From Parvularculaceae bacterium (lineage in GTDB: Bacteria > Pseudomonadota > Alphaproteobacteria > Caulobacterales > Parvularculaceae), in assembly GCA_004213235.1 (NCBI GenBank), contig SHAI01000016.1:1-19555 (forward strand): a stretch of DNA of 19,555 nucleotides, written 5' to 3'. The notes beneath the pieces were generated by a model. The model did not search any database. It was not told the DNA's origin and saw nothing but the letters and a program-made list of their open reading frames with translations. Positions 12,222-19,555 of the stretch are shown here, in pieces. Made by a program: the position numbers and the translations under genes. The first letter of the stretch is position 1, and every line of letters begins with the position of its first letter.

Positions 12222-13613
12222 GTGAAAGGTCATACTTGGTTAAGATTCATTAGCGATTTGAGTATCACAATCCTTAAATACCCAGGGACCGCCAGTTTGA
12301 CAAATTTCGTGAAACTCCTTCTAGGCCGCATAAAAGGTTCCAAGCCAGCGCCTGATCATGTTTTCTGCGGTGCAGCAGGTGCATGCACGCTATTTGTCGA
12401 CACGAACGGCATTCTGAACGCCGCGTCAGCCAGCCTCCCCACCCTCATCCCCGGCGCGAGCGGTGGGACGTGCTTTGTCGGCGCATTTCTGCCAGAAGAC
12501 CGCGCACGCTTGCAGGCAGCGCTCGCCCACACCGCACCGTCCCGCACGCGCGCCCACGCGCGCCGCGCAGATGGCAGTATCGGTGCCTTTGATCTTCATA
12601 TTGATCCAAAGGACGAGGGCGCGGCGGTCATGTTAATCGACCGAACCGAAGACAAACAACGCCACGAACGGAGCGAACGCGCAGCTGAAAAAGCACGCGC
12701 GGATGCCCGCGCCAGTGCTTCAGCTTTGGCCGACCTTAGCCATGAGATGAAAACCCCCCTGAATGCCGTCATCGGTTTCGCCGACGCCATCAGGAGAGAG
12801 ACCTTCGGGCCATTGGGCAACGAAAAGTATGCTGAATATATTGGGGATATCCACACCTCCGGCACCCATTTGCTCGATCTTGTGGAGTCAATCCTGGATC
12901 TCGCCCGCATCGAGGCCAAACGCCTGACCTTCTCGCCGGTATTATCCGACCCTGCGGCAATCGCGTATGAGTGTGCAGCAATGGTGCGCGAACCTGCGCA
13001 GAAGGGTGGCCTGAACTTAATAGTCGACATTGCCGACGATATCCCCGAATGCATGATTGACCCGCGCGCGGTGCGGCAGATTCTATTGAATCTTCTGTCT
13101 AACGCCGTGAAGTTCACAAGCGATGGCGAAGTTCGGTTGTCAATTCAAATCGATCAAGACACGGAAGTGCCTAAAATCGTCTTTACCGTGAAAGATACCG
13201 GTATTGGCATGTCTGACGAAGAAATGGCGCGCCTTGGCCCCCGCTTTACCGATATTCAGGGAGCTGGCGTACGTGGGGCGGAAGGCACCGGGCTTGGCTT
13301 ATCCCTCGTCTTTAAATTGGCCGAATTACACGGCGGCACCCTGACCATTTCATCGGCACCCGGAGAAGGCGTGTGCGCCCGTGTCGCCCTTCCCTTAACC
13401 ATGCCGAATCGTAGCGGTATTAGTGATACTACACCGAGCACACGAACACCTCGACGAAAAGCGGAAAACACGCCGCGCCCGGCACCAACCGATAGCCAGG
13501 CACAGGCAAACCTTGCCAAGGACGCTGCCTTAAACACACCGCTAACACAATTAGAACGCATTGAAGCTTATCGCCGGGAAGTGGCTAAACGCCAGAAGAA
13601 TCCCGCTGCGTAG
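12222..13613 (+). CDS. Orphan soluble sensor histidine kinase (PleC/DivJ/PdhS-like catalytic core)
   Basis: This is a two-component histidine kinase of up to 463 residues. The H-box is DLSHEMKTPLNAVIGFADAI with phosphoacceptor His174. It is followed by a dimerisation segment (FGPLGNEKYAEYIGDIHTSG, then HLLDLVESILDLARIEA) typical of alphaproteobacterial PleC/DivJ/PdhS-type kinases. The ATP-binding domain has an N-box with Asn294 (ILLNLLSNAVKF), G1 with Asp325 (KDTGIGM) and G2 (GTGLGLSLV, 355-363). There is no membrane helix. Residues ~45-145 may be a degenerate PAS-like sensor. The last ~70 residues are a low-complexity tail ending in a charged helix. The start is uncertain: GTG 12222 has no good ribosome-binding site, and TTG 12297 with AGGGA 8 bases before it is a strong alternative. 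No response regulator gene is nearby. Confidence 0.88.
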   Translation: MKGHTWLRFISDLSITILKYPGTASLTNFVKLLLGRIKGSKPAPDHVFCGAAGACTLFVDTNGILNAASASLPTLIPGASGGTCFVGAFLPEDRARLQAALAHTAPSRTRAHARRADGSIGAFDLHIDPKDEGAAVMLIDRTEDKQRHERSERAAEKARADARASASALADLSHEMKTPLNAVIGFADAIRRETFGPLGNEKYAEYIGDIHTSGTHLLDLVESILDLARIEAKRLTFSPVLSDPAAIAYECAAMVREPAQKGGLNLIVDIADDIPECMIDPRAVRQILLNLLSNAVKFTSDGEVRLSIQIDQDTEVPKIVFTVKDTGIGMSDEEMARLGPRFTDIQGAGVRGAEGTGLGLSLVFKLAELHGGTLTISSAPGEGVCARVALPLTMPNRSGISDTTPSTRTPRRKAENTPRPAPTDSQAQANLAKDAALNTPLTQLERIEAYRREVAKRQKNPAA

Positions 13614-13633
13614 GGGCTTATTCGTATCCACCA

Positions 13634-14005
13634 ATGACAGGCGAACTTGCCACCAAGCGCCGGGTGCCATTTAATGCACTTATGGAACCAAGATTAAAAT
13701 CCCATATCCGGGTCGGGGCACATATCCGCCGTGCCCAGGCTGGCGGTGCTTTCGCAACTATTGCCCGGCGCGGCGATGAAGACGCCGGGGTCGTCCTGGT
13801 AAAGATTTTTCAGACACGAGATGCTGCCCGTGTTCTGTTTGAAGCACGTGACGAGTTTGGCAATCACATCTGGCGCGACCCGTTTGAAGGCGTTACCGAC
13901 GAAGCTTCCGTCGATAAATTCATTGAAAAGGAAATTAATCTTGATCCAGACGTTTGGGTGCTGGAAATTGAAGATCGTGACGGGCGTTCATTCCTGGAGA
14001 CATAA
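13634..14005 (+). CDS. DUF1491 family protein
   Basis: A small soluble protein of 123 residues from a family of unknown function found mainly in Alphaproteobacteria. The recognisable core is MEPRLKSHIRVGAHIRRAQA (17-36), followed by GGAFATIARRGDEDAGVVLV (37-56), and a conserved aspartate/tryptophan pattern near the end (DPDVWVLEIEDRDGRSFL). ATG 13634 is used; ATG 13682 (Met17) also matches the usual family start and neither has a clear ribosome-binding site. It lies 20 bases after the kinase stop on the same strand and may be co-transcribed with it. Convergent with the DUF2794 gene. Confidence 0.85.
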   Translation: MTGELATKRRVPFNALMEPRLKSHIRVGAHIRRAQAGGAFATIARRGDEDAGVVLVKIFQTRDAARVLFEARDEFGNHIWRDPFEGVTDEASVDKFIEKEINLDPDVWVLEIEDRDGRSFLET

Positions 14006-14059
14006 ATGGCGCATTCACGGGTGCTCATCTTGGTCCATCCCGGAAGGCCGTGCGGAGAT

Positions 14060-14458
14060 TTAATCAGCTAGCCGCAGGCGCTTTTTATCAAACACGCGCA
14101 ACACCTGCGCCAGGTCATGTCCGCGCTTTAATACCGCACCAGTCACCGACACGACGGCCCAGGCCCCCTGACGCCGGGACAGCGATGGACGCTTTTCGAT
14201 GCGATAAAGCGGTGCCTCGCTTGTGCGGCGGAAAATGGAAAACACAGCGGCATCGCGCAGATGATCAATCGCATAGTCTCGCCACTCGCCAGCAGCAACG
14301 AATTGGCCATACAGACCGAGAATCCTCGTCAATTCTGATCGGGTAAAGGCGGTCGCATCATCATATTTGCGGCGCGTTGGTCCGCCACCGGCAGGATGGT
14401 CAATTACATACATCTCCGCAGCATGCCCCGGGCCAAACGCATCTGACAAGGCACTCAT
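14060..14458 (-). CDS. DUF2794 family protein
   Basis: A soluble 132-residue protein of an alphaproteobacterial family without known function. The conserved core is strongly kept: FTRSELTRILGLYGQFVAAG, EWRDYAIDHLRDAAVFSIFR, then SEAPLYRIEKRPSLSRRQG and VLKRGHDLAQVLRVF. ATG 14458 (MSALSDAF) is chosen. The frame extends 20 codons to a TTG at 14518, but that stretch is not family-like. No membrane segments or signal peptide. Only 54 bases separate it from the convergent DUF1491 gene. Confidence 0.85.
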   Translation of the reverse strand: MSALSDAFGPGHAAEMYVIDHPAGGGPTRRKYDDATAFTRSELTRILGLYGQFVAAGEWRDYAIDHLRDAAVFSIFRRTSEAPLYRIEKRPSLSRRQGAWAVVSVTGAVLKRGHDLAQVLRVFDKKRLRLAD

Positions 14459-14680
14459 GGCTCTAATTTTGTCAGAACTGCCCCTGACTACCCCAATAAA
14501 TAATGTGCAGTTACCCAAAATCGCCGCAATTCGCCCATTTTTGGGTCCGAATCTCCCGCCAATGTGGGCTTGTCGGACAGGGCAGCACGATTTTCGTCAA
14601 AGCCGCCCGGAATATATCGCCCCCAAGCCCTTCGGAACGCGTTGACGCGGGCTGACCTGACCGACTCCTCTAGTTTGCCG

Positions 14681-14711
14681 ACGGCCGGTCCCGCTATGCG
14701 GGGCCGGCCGT
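14681..14711. terminator. Very stable GC-rich hairpin (14-bp stem, 3-base loop)
   Basis: Bases 14681-14694 pair with 14698-14711 over 14 positions with a single T-G wobble (14689 with 14703), leaving the loop TAT (14695-14697). On the plus strand only TTT follows. It sits in the gap between the divergent DUF2794 and AEC genes, where neither gene needs a terminator. It may therefore end a short unannotated transcript or lie in the AEC leader. Confidence 0.55.
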
Positions 14712-14807
14712 TTGGCCTCCCCCTCCATTTGATGACGACGGGCTTGAAACGTGGGCCGATTGCGGCAACACGAATGGGGTTCCGTCACCATCAAGAGCGC
14801 CGAGGCC

Positions 14808-15737
14808 ATGTCCGCAGTTTTATCCATCGCTACGCCCGTATTCGCTGTCATCGCCATCGGCCTTTATGCTGGCAGATCGGGCATAGCACCAGCATCCGAC
14901 GTTGCGGCGATCAACCGGTTTGTTTTCAAGTTTGCCATGCCCGCGGCGCTGTTCGGACTGACGGCGGGGGCTGATCCAATTGCCGGGCGCGATCTCATTC
15001 TAGCGGGCATTTATGGTGCCAGCGCGCTCACCGTGATGTTGACGGCGTATATGATCGGTCTGCGCCTGTTTTCTTTATCACCGCCGGCGGCCGGGGCGCA
15101 TGCTTTTGCCTCCACATTGGGCAATGCTGTTTTTCTCGGCCTGCCTATCGCCCTGGCAGTTGAGGGATGGTTCAAGCCCTTTGTCGTTCTCATGCTGGTT
15201 GAAGGGATCGGCGTTATCGCCCTTGGTGCGGCCCTCATGGATCCATCAAAGAAGAAAGGTCCCCTTGGGTATCTTGCCGCACCGTTTCGCAATCCGCTGG
15301 TTATCGGCATGGCCGCGGGCCTCGTCGCATCATTCATCACCAGCGCAACCAATCTTAACCTGCCCGGGCCGATCGCCACACTACTGACTACCCTCGGCCG
15401 GGCTGCCGGGCCAGCGGCCCTGTTCTCGCTCGGGCTTTTCCTTGCAACAACACCGCGCCCGCCCATCGCTGAGGTTCGCGGCAAGATCGGCGCGATCCTC
15501 AGCCTGAAGATGATTGCTCTCCCGGCACTGATGTTCGCTGGCCTATCTGTAGCGGGGATCAGCGAGCCGGGTATTTTAGGACCGGCAATGTTATTTTCCG
15601 TTGTGCCCAGCGGCGTTGGCGCATTCGTGATGGCGAGCCAATTTGGACATTATGAACGCGAAGCGGCGGCCGCTATTGCGGTCACAACGCTTCTTTCCAT
15701 GATCACCATTAGCTGCGTGCTTGTCATTTACGGCTAA
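14808..15737 (+). CDS. AEC (auxin efflux carrier) family transporter
   Basis: An inner-membrane carrier of 309 residues with about ten helices in two similar halves, the usual size for bacterial AEC proteins. Members export or import small organic acids such as malate or malonate; the substrate cannot be told here. Family patterns are AAINRFVFKFAMPAALFG (33-50), with Pro45, and STLGNAVFLGLPIALAVEG (102-120). In the second half are AAGPAALFSLGLFLA (199-213) and VVPSGVGAFVMASQFG (265-280). ATG 14808 is chosen because the first helix starts directly after it (MSAVLSIATPVFAVIAIG); the frame continues up to GTG 14751 with a non-family sequence. The stop lies in a 21-base tandem duplication. Convergent with the mscS-like gene, 35 bases away. 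Confidence 0.85.
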   Translation: MSAVLSIATPVFAVIAIGLYAGRSGIAPASDVAAINRFVFKFAMPAALFGLTAGADPIAGRDLILAGIYGASALTVMLTAYMIGLRLFSLSPPAAGAHAFASTLGNAVFLGLPIALAVEGWFKPFVVLMLVEGIGVIALGAALMDPSKKKGPLGYLAAPFRNPLVIGMAAGLVASFITSATNLNLPGPIATLLTTLGRAAGPAALFSLGLFLATTPRPPIAEVRGKIGAILSLKMIALPALMFAGLSVAGISEPGILGPAMLFSVVPSGVGAFVMASQFGHYEREAAAAIAVTTLLSMITISCVLVIYG

Positions 15738-15771
15738 GCACAAGGCACGTATGGCTAAGCACGACGCACGC
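15730..15771. repeat. 21-base tandem duplication across the AEC stop codon
   Basis: Bases 15730-15750 and 15751-15771 match at 17 of 21 positions; both contain GGCTAAGCAC. Because 21 is a multiple of three, the second copy repeats the in-frame Gly-stop (GGC TAA) seven codons after the first. The copies fill the short gap between the convergent AEC and MscS-like genes. Confidence 0.6.
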
Positions 15772-15772
15772 C

Positions 15773-16648
15773 TCAACCAGATTGGTTGACAACCGTACGC
15801 GTTGGGAAGGGAATATCCACACCATCCGCGTCAAAGCGCTGTTTAAAGGCCTTGGTCAAATCAAATTTTACTGGCCAGTAATCACCGGCGCCGCACCAGA
15901 CCCGGACAAAGATATCAACAGAGGAATCGCCAAGATTCCCAACGACAATCTGTTTTTCGGGGATTGTTAATATGCGCTCATCCGCACTAACGACCGCATC
16001 CAGACTGGCAATCGCCTTGTCAATATCATCTGTATAGGAAATCCCCATGACAATATCGACCCGGCGCGTGTCGTGTGCGGAATAGTTGACAATTGAGGAA
16101 CCATAAACATCACCGTTTGGCACGATAATTTTGATATTATCCGGCGTCGCAAGCTCAGTGGTAAAGAGATTAATCTCTTTTACTGTACCCGCCTGGCCAG
16201 CAACCGTAACATAATCGCCAATGCGAAATGGGCGAAACGCCAACAACATGACCCCGGATGCCACATGGCCAAGCGTGCCTTGCAGAGCCAAACCAATGGC
16301 AAGGCCCGTGGCACCGATCAGTGCCGCAAGGCCCGTCGTCTGTATCCCGAACATCGACAGGACAGCGATGACAACAAACGCAAGGACTGTGTAATAGACA
16401 ATGCTGGCGAAAAACTTCGCCAGGGTTTCATCGAGGTTCGGGGCACGGATGATCGCGCTTGCCGTGATCCGCTTTAAACGCCCGGCCACCCACAAGCCCG
16501 CGAGCAGAACAACAAGAGCGCCAACGCCGGTAACGGTCCAACTGACCGCCAGGTCTACAAGCGCGGCCATTGTTTCAGGGGTGAGTAAACTACTTGCCTG
16601 CTGGGTGAGCTCCGTCACATCCAGAGGCTGCGGGAGAGATGGCTCCAT
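15773..16648 (-). CDS. mscS: Small-conductance mechanosensitive channel, MscS family
   Basis: An inner-membrane channel that opens on osmotic downshock to release solutes. The 291 residues match the length of E. coli-type MscS. Helices are at about 36-56, 83-103 and 107-137. The pore helix has the typical Gly/Ala pattern (ALIGATGLAIGLALQGTLGH) and leads into LLAFRPFRIGDYVTVAGQAG of the beta domain. The cytoplasmic part has IIVPNGDVYGSSIVNYS and ends GVDIPFPTRTV. ATG 16648 has a strong ribosome-binding site (AAGGAG, 9 bases before). It follows gyrB on the same strand with a 51-base gap and may be read through from it. The pairing with an antiporter operon elsewhere in the window is probably coincidental. 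Confidence 0.93.
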   Translation of the reverse strand: MEPSLPQPLDVTELTQQASSLLTPETMAALVDLAVSWTVTGVGALVVLLAGLWVAGRLKRITASAIIRAPNLDETLAKFFASIVYYTVLAFVVIAVLSMFGIQTTGLAALIGATGLAIGLALQGTLGHVASGVMLLAFRPFRIGDYVTVAGQAGTVKEINLFTTELATPDNIKIIVPNGDVYGSSIVNYSAHDTRRVDIVMGISYTDDIDKAIASLDAVVSADERILTIPEKQIVVGNLGDSSVDIFVRVWCGAGDYWPVKFDLTKAFKQRFDADGVDIPFPTRTVVNQSG

Positions 16649-16699
16649 GGTCTTTACTCCTTAGCGGCAATTTATTTTCAGATATTTCATGCCCGTCGG

Positions 16700-19141
16700 C
16701 TAAACATCCAACTCAGCGGACAGCGCATTTTCCTGGATGAACTCCCGGCGCGGCTCAACGATATCGCCCATAAGGCGGGAGAAAATATCATCCGCGCCAT
16801 CCGCTTCTTTCACTGTAACCTGCAACAGGGTACGGACGTTATCATCGAGGGTCGTTTCCCAAAGCTGCTCCGGGTTCATTTCACCAAGACCCTTATAGCG
16901 TTGCACTTTAACGCCTTTCTCACCGGCGGCATGGACCGCACGAAGAAGGCTGTTTGGCCCGGTCACAACTTTCGAGTGGTCTTTGCGCGTCCATCGGGCC
17001 GGCTTTTCGAATGCTTCAGACAAGGGCAGCATACGTTCCTGCGTGCGCTTGGCTTCGGCGGACTGCAGAACATCACGGGGTAGGAGATGACGCTCTAAAA
17101 CGCCGCGTAGCTCCCGTTCGAAAGTGTAACCGCCATCGCCATCGGGTGTGCCTTGCCAACCCTGTTCAAATTCGTCCGAGATCAAATCAAGCCGCGCTGC
17201 CACATGGTCTGCCGCTTTTTGCGCTTCTTCGCGATCGCCCGGTGCCTCCTGCAGGGCGCGCGCCAAGGCCGCCTGAACAATCACGTCGCGATTGAACCGT
17301 GCCGGAAACTGGTTGAGCGTCTCGCGTACCGCGCGCGCCTTTGCGACGGTATCGCCAAGATCCTGGCCGACAATAGTCTCACCAGTATGGAGCACGAGGG
17401 CGGCGTCATTTGCCCCCTCACGGTAGAGATAGTCCTCCAGCGCATCATCGTCGAGCAGATACTGTTCTGAGCGACCACGTTCAATTTTATAGAGCGGCGG
17501 CTGGGCAATATAGAGATGCCCGCGTTCAATCAATTCCGGCATCTGACGGAAAAAGAACGTCAATAAGAGCGTGCGAATATGTGCACCATCGACATCGGCG
17601 TCGGTCATGATCACGATTTTGTGATAACGCAGTTTATCCGGGTTGAAATCATCCCGACCGATACCCGCCCCGAGCGCCGTAATCAGTGTGCCAATCTCCT
17701 GGCTGGAGAGCATTTTGTCAAAACGCGCCCGCTCCACATTCAAGATCTTGCCACGCAAAGGCAGCACCGCCTGATTTTCGCGATTGCGCGCCTGTTTTGC
17801 CGATCCGCCAGCGGAGTCACCCTCAACGATAAACAGTTCCGCCTTTGACGGATCACGCTCCTGACAGTCTGCAAGTTTTCCCGGCAGAGATGCCACATCC
17901 AGGGCCGATTTTCGCCGGGTCAGCTCCCGCGCCTTGCGGGCCGCCTCACGTGCCATGGCCGCTTCGGCGATTTTCTGGACAATTTTGCGTGCATCGCCTG
18001 GGTTTTCTTCAAACCAGCCCGACAGGTTCTCGCCAACAATACCTTCAACAACAGGGCGCACCTCAGACGAAACCAGCTTGTCTTTCGTCTGTGAACTGAA
18101 TTTTGGGTCTGGCACCTTCACCGACAAAACACAGGTCAAACCCTCGCGCGCATCATCGCCGGAGATCGAGACCTTTTCCTTTTTCGCCAGCCCACTTTCA
18201 GCAGCATAGGAATTGACCACCCGGGTCAACGCACCGCGAAAACCAGCCAGATGGGTACCACCGTCACGTTGCGGAATATTATTGGTGAAACATAAAACAC
18301 GCTCATGATAACTGTCATTCCACCACATTGCGACGTCAACAGTTACCCCGTCCCGCTCAACAGCGAAGGATATGGGCGCACCGATAAGGCTGTTTTTCGC
18401 CTTGTCGAGATAGCGCACAAACATCTCCAGACCGCCATCATAGAGCATTTTCTCTTCACGCGGCTCAAGATGGCGCGCGTCCACGAGATTAATCGCAACA
18501 CCGGAATTCAAAAACGCCAGCTCACGCAAACGGCGCTCCAGCGTATCGTAATCAAAACGTGTGCCGGTGAAAATATCATCGGAAGGCAGGAACGTAACCT
18601 CCGTACCCTTCTTGTCAGTATCCCCAACAATCTCCAGATCGCCGTCCGGTTCGCCCAACCGGAACCGCATATAATGCTCTTTGCCGGCGCGATAAATGCG
18701 AAGATCGAGACGCTCCGAAAGGGCGTTGACAACAGAGACACCGACCCCGTGCAAACCGCCCGATACCTTGTATGAGTTCTGATCGAACTTTCCCCCGGCA
18801 TGCAATTGGGTCATGATGACCTGCGCGGCGGAAACGCCTTCTTCCGGGTGAATCTCGGTTGGAATCCCACGACCATTATCACGCACGGTCACTGAACCGT
18901 CTTCATTCAGAATAACATCAACCGTATCGCAATGCCCGGCAAGGGCTTCGTCAATCGCGTTATCGACGACCTCGTAAACCATATGATGAAGACCGGACCC
19001 GTCGTCCGTATCCCCAATATACATGCCTGGCCGCTTGCGTACCGCATCAAGGCCCTTCAATACCTTGATCGATTCCGCACCATAATCGGCATTGTCGCCA
19101 CCCTCTGGCGCGTCGTCGGCTTGGATTACATCTTCAGTCAT
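16700..19141 (-). CDS. gyrB: DNA gyrase subunit B
   Basis: The ATPase subunit of gyrase, which with GyrA introduces negative supercoils. The 813 residues fit Gram-negative GyrB. The GHKL ATPase domain shows EVVDNAIDEALAGH (catalytic Glu, Asn and Asp), RDNGRGIP and GGLHGVGVSVVNALSE. The TOPRIM domain shows ELFIVEGDSAGGSAKQARN, LPLRGKILNVERA and IMTDADVDGAHIRTLLLTFF. The C-terminal QRYKGLGEMNPEQLWETT is also typical. The EGDSAGG and PLRGKI region, where quinolone-resistance changes occur, looks wild-type. ATG 19141 (MTEDVIQ) is preferred; GTG 19153 is four codons upstream, and neither has a strong ribosome-binding site. It follows recF by 47 bases, the usual bacterial dnaN-recF-gyrB order. Confidence 0.98.
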   Translation of the reverse strand: MTEDVIQADDAPEGGDNADYGAESIKVLKGLDAVRKRPGMYIGDTDDGSGLHHMVYEVVDNAIDEALAGHCDTVDVILNEDGSVTVRDNGRGIPTEIHPEEGVSAAQVIMTQLHAGGKFDQNSYKVSGGLHGVGVSVVNALSERLDLRIYRAGKEHYMRFRLGEPDGDLEIVGDTDKKGTEVTFLPSDDIFTGTRFDYDTLERRLRELAFLNSGVAINLVDARHLEPREEKMLYDGGLEMFVRYLDKAKNSLIGAPISFAVERDGVTVDVAMWWNDSYHERVLCFTNNIPQRDGGTHLAGFRGALTRVVNSYAAESGLAKKEKVSISGDDAREGLTCVLSVKVPDPKFSSQTKDKLVSSEVRPVVEGIVGENLSGWFEENPGDARKIVQKIAEAAMAREAARKARELTRRKSALDVASLPGKLADCQERDPSKAELFIVEGDSAGGSAKQARNRENQAVLPLRGKILNVERARFDKMLSSQEIGTLITALGAGIGRDDFNPDKLRYHKIVIMTDADVDGAHIRTLLLTFFFRQMPELIERGHLYIAQPPLYKIERGRSEQYLLDDDALEDYLYREGANDAALVLHTGETIVGQDLGDTVAKARAVRETLNQFPARFNRDVIVQAALARALQEAPGDREEAQKAADHVAARLDLISDEFEQGWQGTPDGDGGYTFERELRGVLERHLLPRDVLQSAEAKRTQERMLPLSEAFEKPARWTRKDHSKVVTGPNSLLRAVHAAGEKGVKVQRYKGLGEMNPEQLWETTLDDNVRTLLQVTVKEADGADDIFSRLMGDIVEPRREFIQENALSAELDV

Positions 19142-19188
19142 ACGCGGTATCACGTTTCTTTTTGAATGACCGGCGAACAGATCGCCAA

Positions 19189-19555
19189 TCAGTTAATAGG
19201 CCGAACGCCACCGTCCGCCACCTCAAAGCTTTGCGCACGATCCCCCCATGCGGCAAACAAGTCTTTATCCGTCCCCGTCATAAAACATTGGAACCCTGCA
19301 CTATAAAGGATATCGAACAGGGCCGCGCGGCGATCCGGGTCCAGATGTGCCGCAATTTCATCAAGCAGCAAAACCAATGGGGCACCATGCCCTTCATCCG
19401 CAGATAAAGCACAGGCATTCGCCAGGACAAGCCCGATCAGAAGCGCCTTCTGCTCACCCGTTGAACAAACCCGCGCCGGCATTTGTTTCATCCGATGACT
19501 GACAATCATGTCAGATCGATGCGGCCCGCGCGTCGCGCGCCCGGCATCTGCATCC
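19189..19555 (-). CDS. recF: RecF, DNA repair ATPase, 5' part outside the window
   Basis: The C-terminal ~121 residues of RecF, an SMC-like ATPase that helps load RecA at single-strand gaps. The frame is open to the right edge (RGPHRSDMIV), so the gene continues beyond 19555. The ABC signature region CSTGEQKALLIGLVLANA and the Walker B segment LVLLLDEIAAHLDPDRRAAL are intact. The D-loop and a following strand (CFMTGTDKDLF) are present. It ends 47 bases before gyrB on the same strand. dnaN and perhaps dnaA are expected just beyond the edge. Confidence 0.95.
   Translation of the reverse strand, partial: DADAGRATRGPHRSDMIVSHRMKQMPARVCSTGEQKALLIGLVLANACALSADEGHGAPLVLLLDEIAAHLDPDRRAALFDILYSAGFQCFMTGTDKDLFAAWGDRAQSFEVADGGVRPIN

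Noticed and set aside
15773..16648. Functional link between the MscS channel and the antiporter operon as an osmotic stress island
   Set aside because: They are separated by many unrelated housekeeping genes; the mscS gene is placed with gyrB instead.

Overview
The window looks like a core-chromosome segment from an alphaproteobacterium of moderate GC content. Evidence for this is a DUF1491 protein, a DUF2794 protein and a DUF2336-like protein (small families largely confined to Alphaproteobacteria), a PleC/DivJ/PdhS-type histidine kinase, a perfect CtrA-type site (TTAA-N7-TTAAC) and a recF-gyrB pair. The sequence does not let me name an order. No tRNA, rRNA, insertion sequence, phage gene or CRISPR array was seen.

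Layout. (1) 1-760: 3' part of a DUF2336-like gene, cut by the left edge. (2) 761-1318: a 558-base gap that is very AT-rich in its first half, with TTAA-containing 14-base repeats, a small palindrome and the CtrA-type site. (3) 1319-9647: a tightly packed plus-strand operon for a multisubunit Mrp/Mnh-type cation/proton antiporter, in the order E, F, G, a stand-alone MbhD+MbhE-like subunit, B, C, D1, D2, a small two-helix membrane protein, D3. (4) 9785-10216: a short protein resembling DnaA domain IV, convergent with sufE (10322-10741, minus) across a long hairpin. (5) 10842-11888 (minus): an exported protein with four C-terminal cysteines, divergent from an orphan soluble histidine kinase (12222-13613, plus); the gap between them carries a three-copy 16-base repeat. 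(6) DUF1491 (plus) and DUF2794 (minus), convergent. (7) An AEC-family transporter (plus), preceded by a 14-bp hairpin. (8) On the minus strand, recF (cut by the right edge), gyrB and a small MscS-type channel.

How the genes work together. The antiporter operon is the centrepiece. Its order copies the membrane arm of archaeal Mbh hydrogenases (MbhA to MbhH), but no hydrogenase gene is present and there is no long fused MrpA. There are three antiporter-like subunits instead of one or two. D1 and D2 keep the usual Glu and Lys residues. D3 has Glu where D1 and D2 have Lys in the His/Lys helix. Subunit C, normally about 110-120 residues, is 271 residues because about 125 residues rich in His and Asp are inserted between helices 2 and 3, a loop predicted to be periplasmic. 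Eight of its histidines are spaced exactly five residues apart. The small protein between D2 and D3 also starts with an in-frame tandem repeat. The His-rich subunit C in this Mbh-ordered, three-D antiporter is the best candidate for something not yet described.

Start codons were chosen from ribosome-binding sites, gene overlaps and family length, and several remain uncertain as noted. All family assignments rest on reading motifs by eye; no database search was made.
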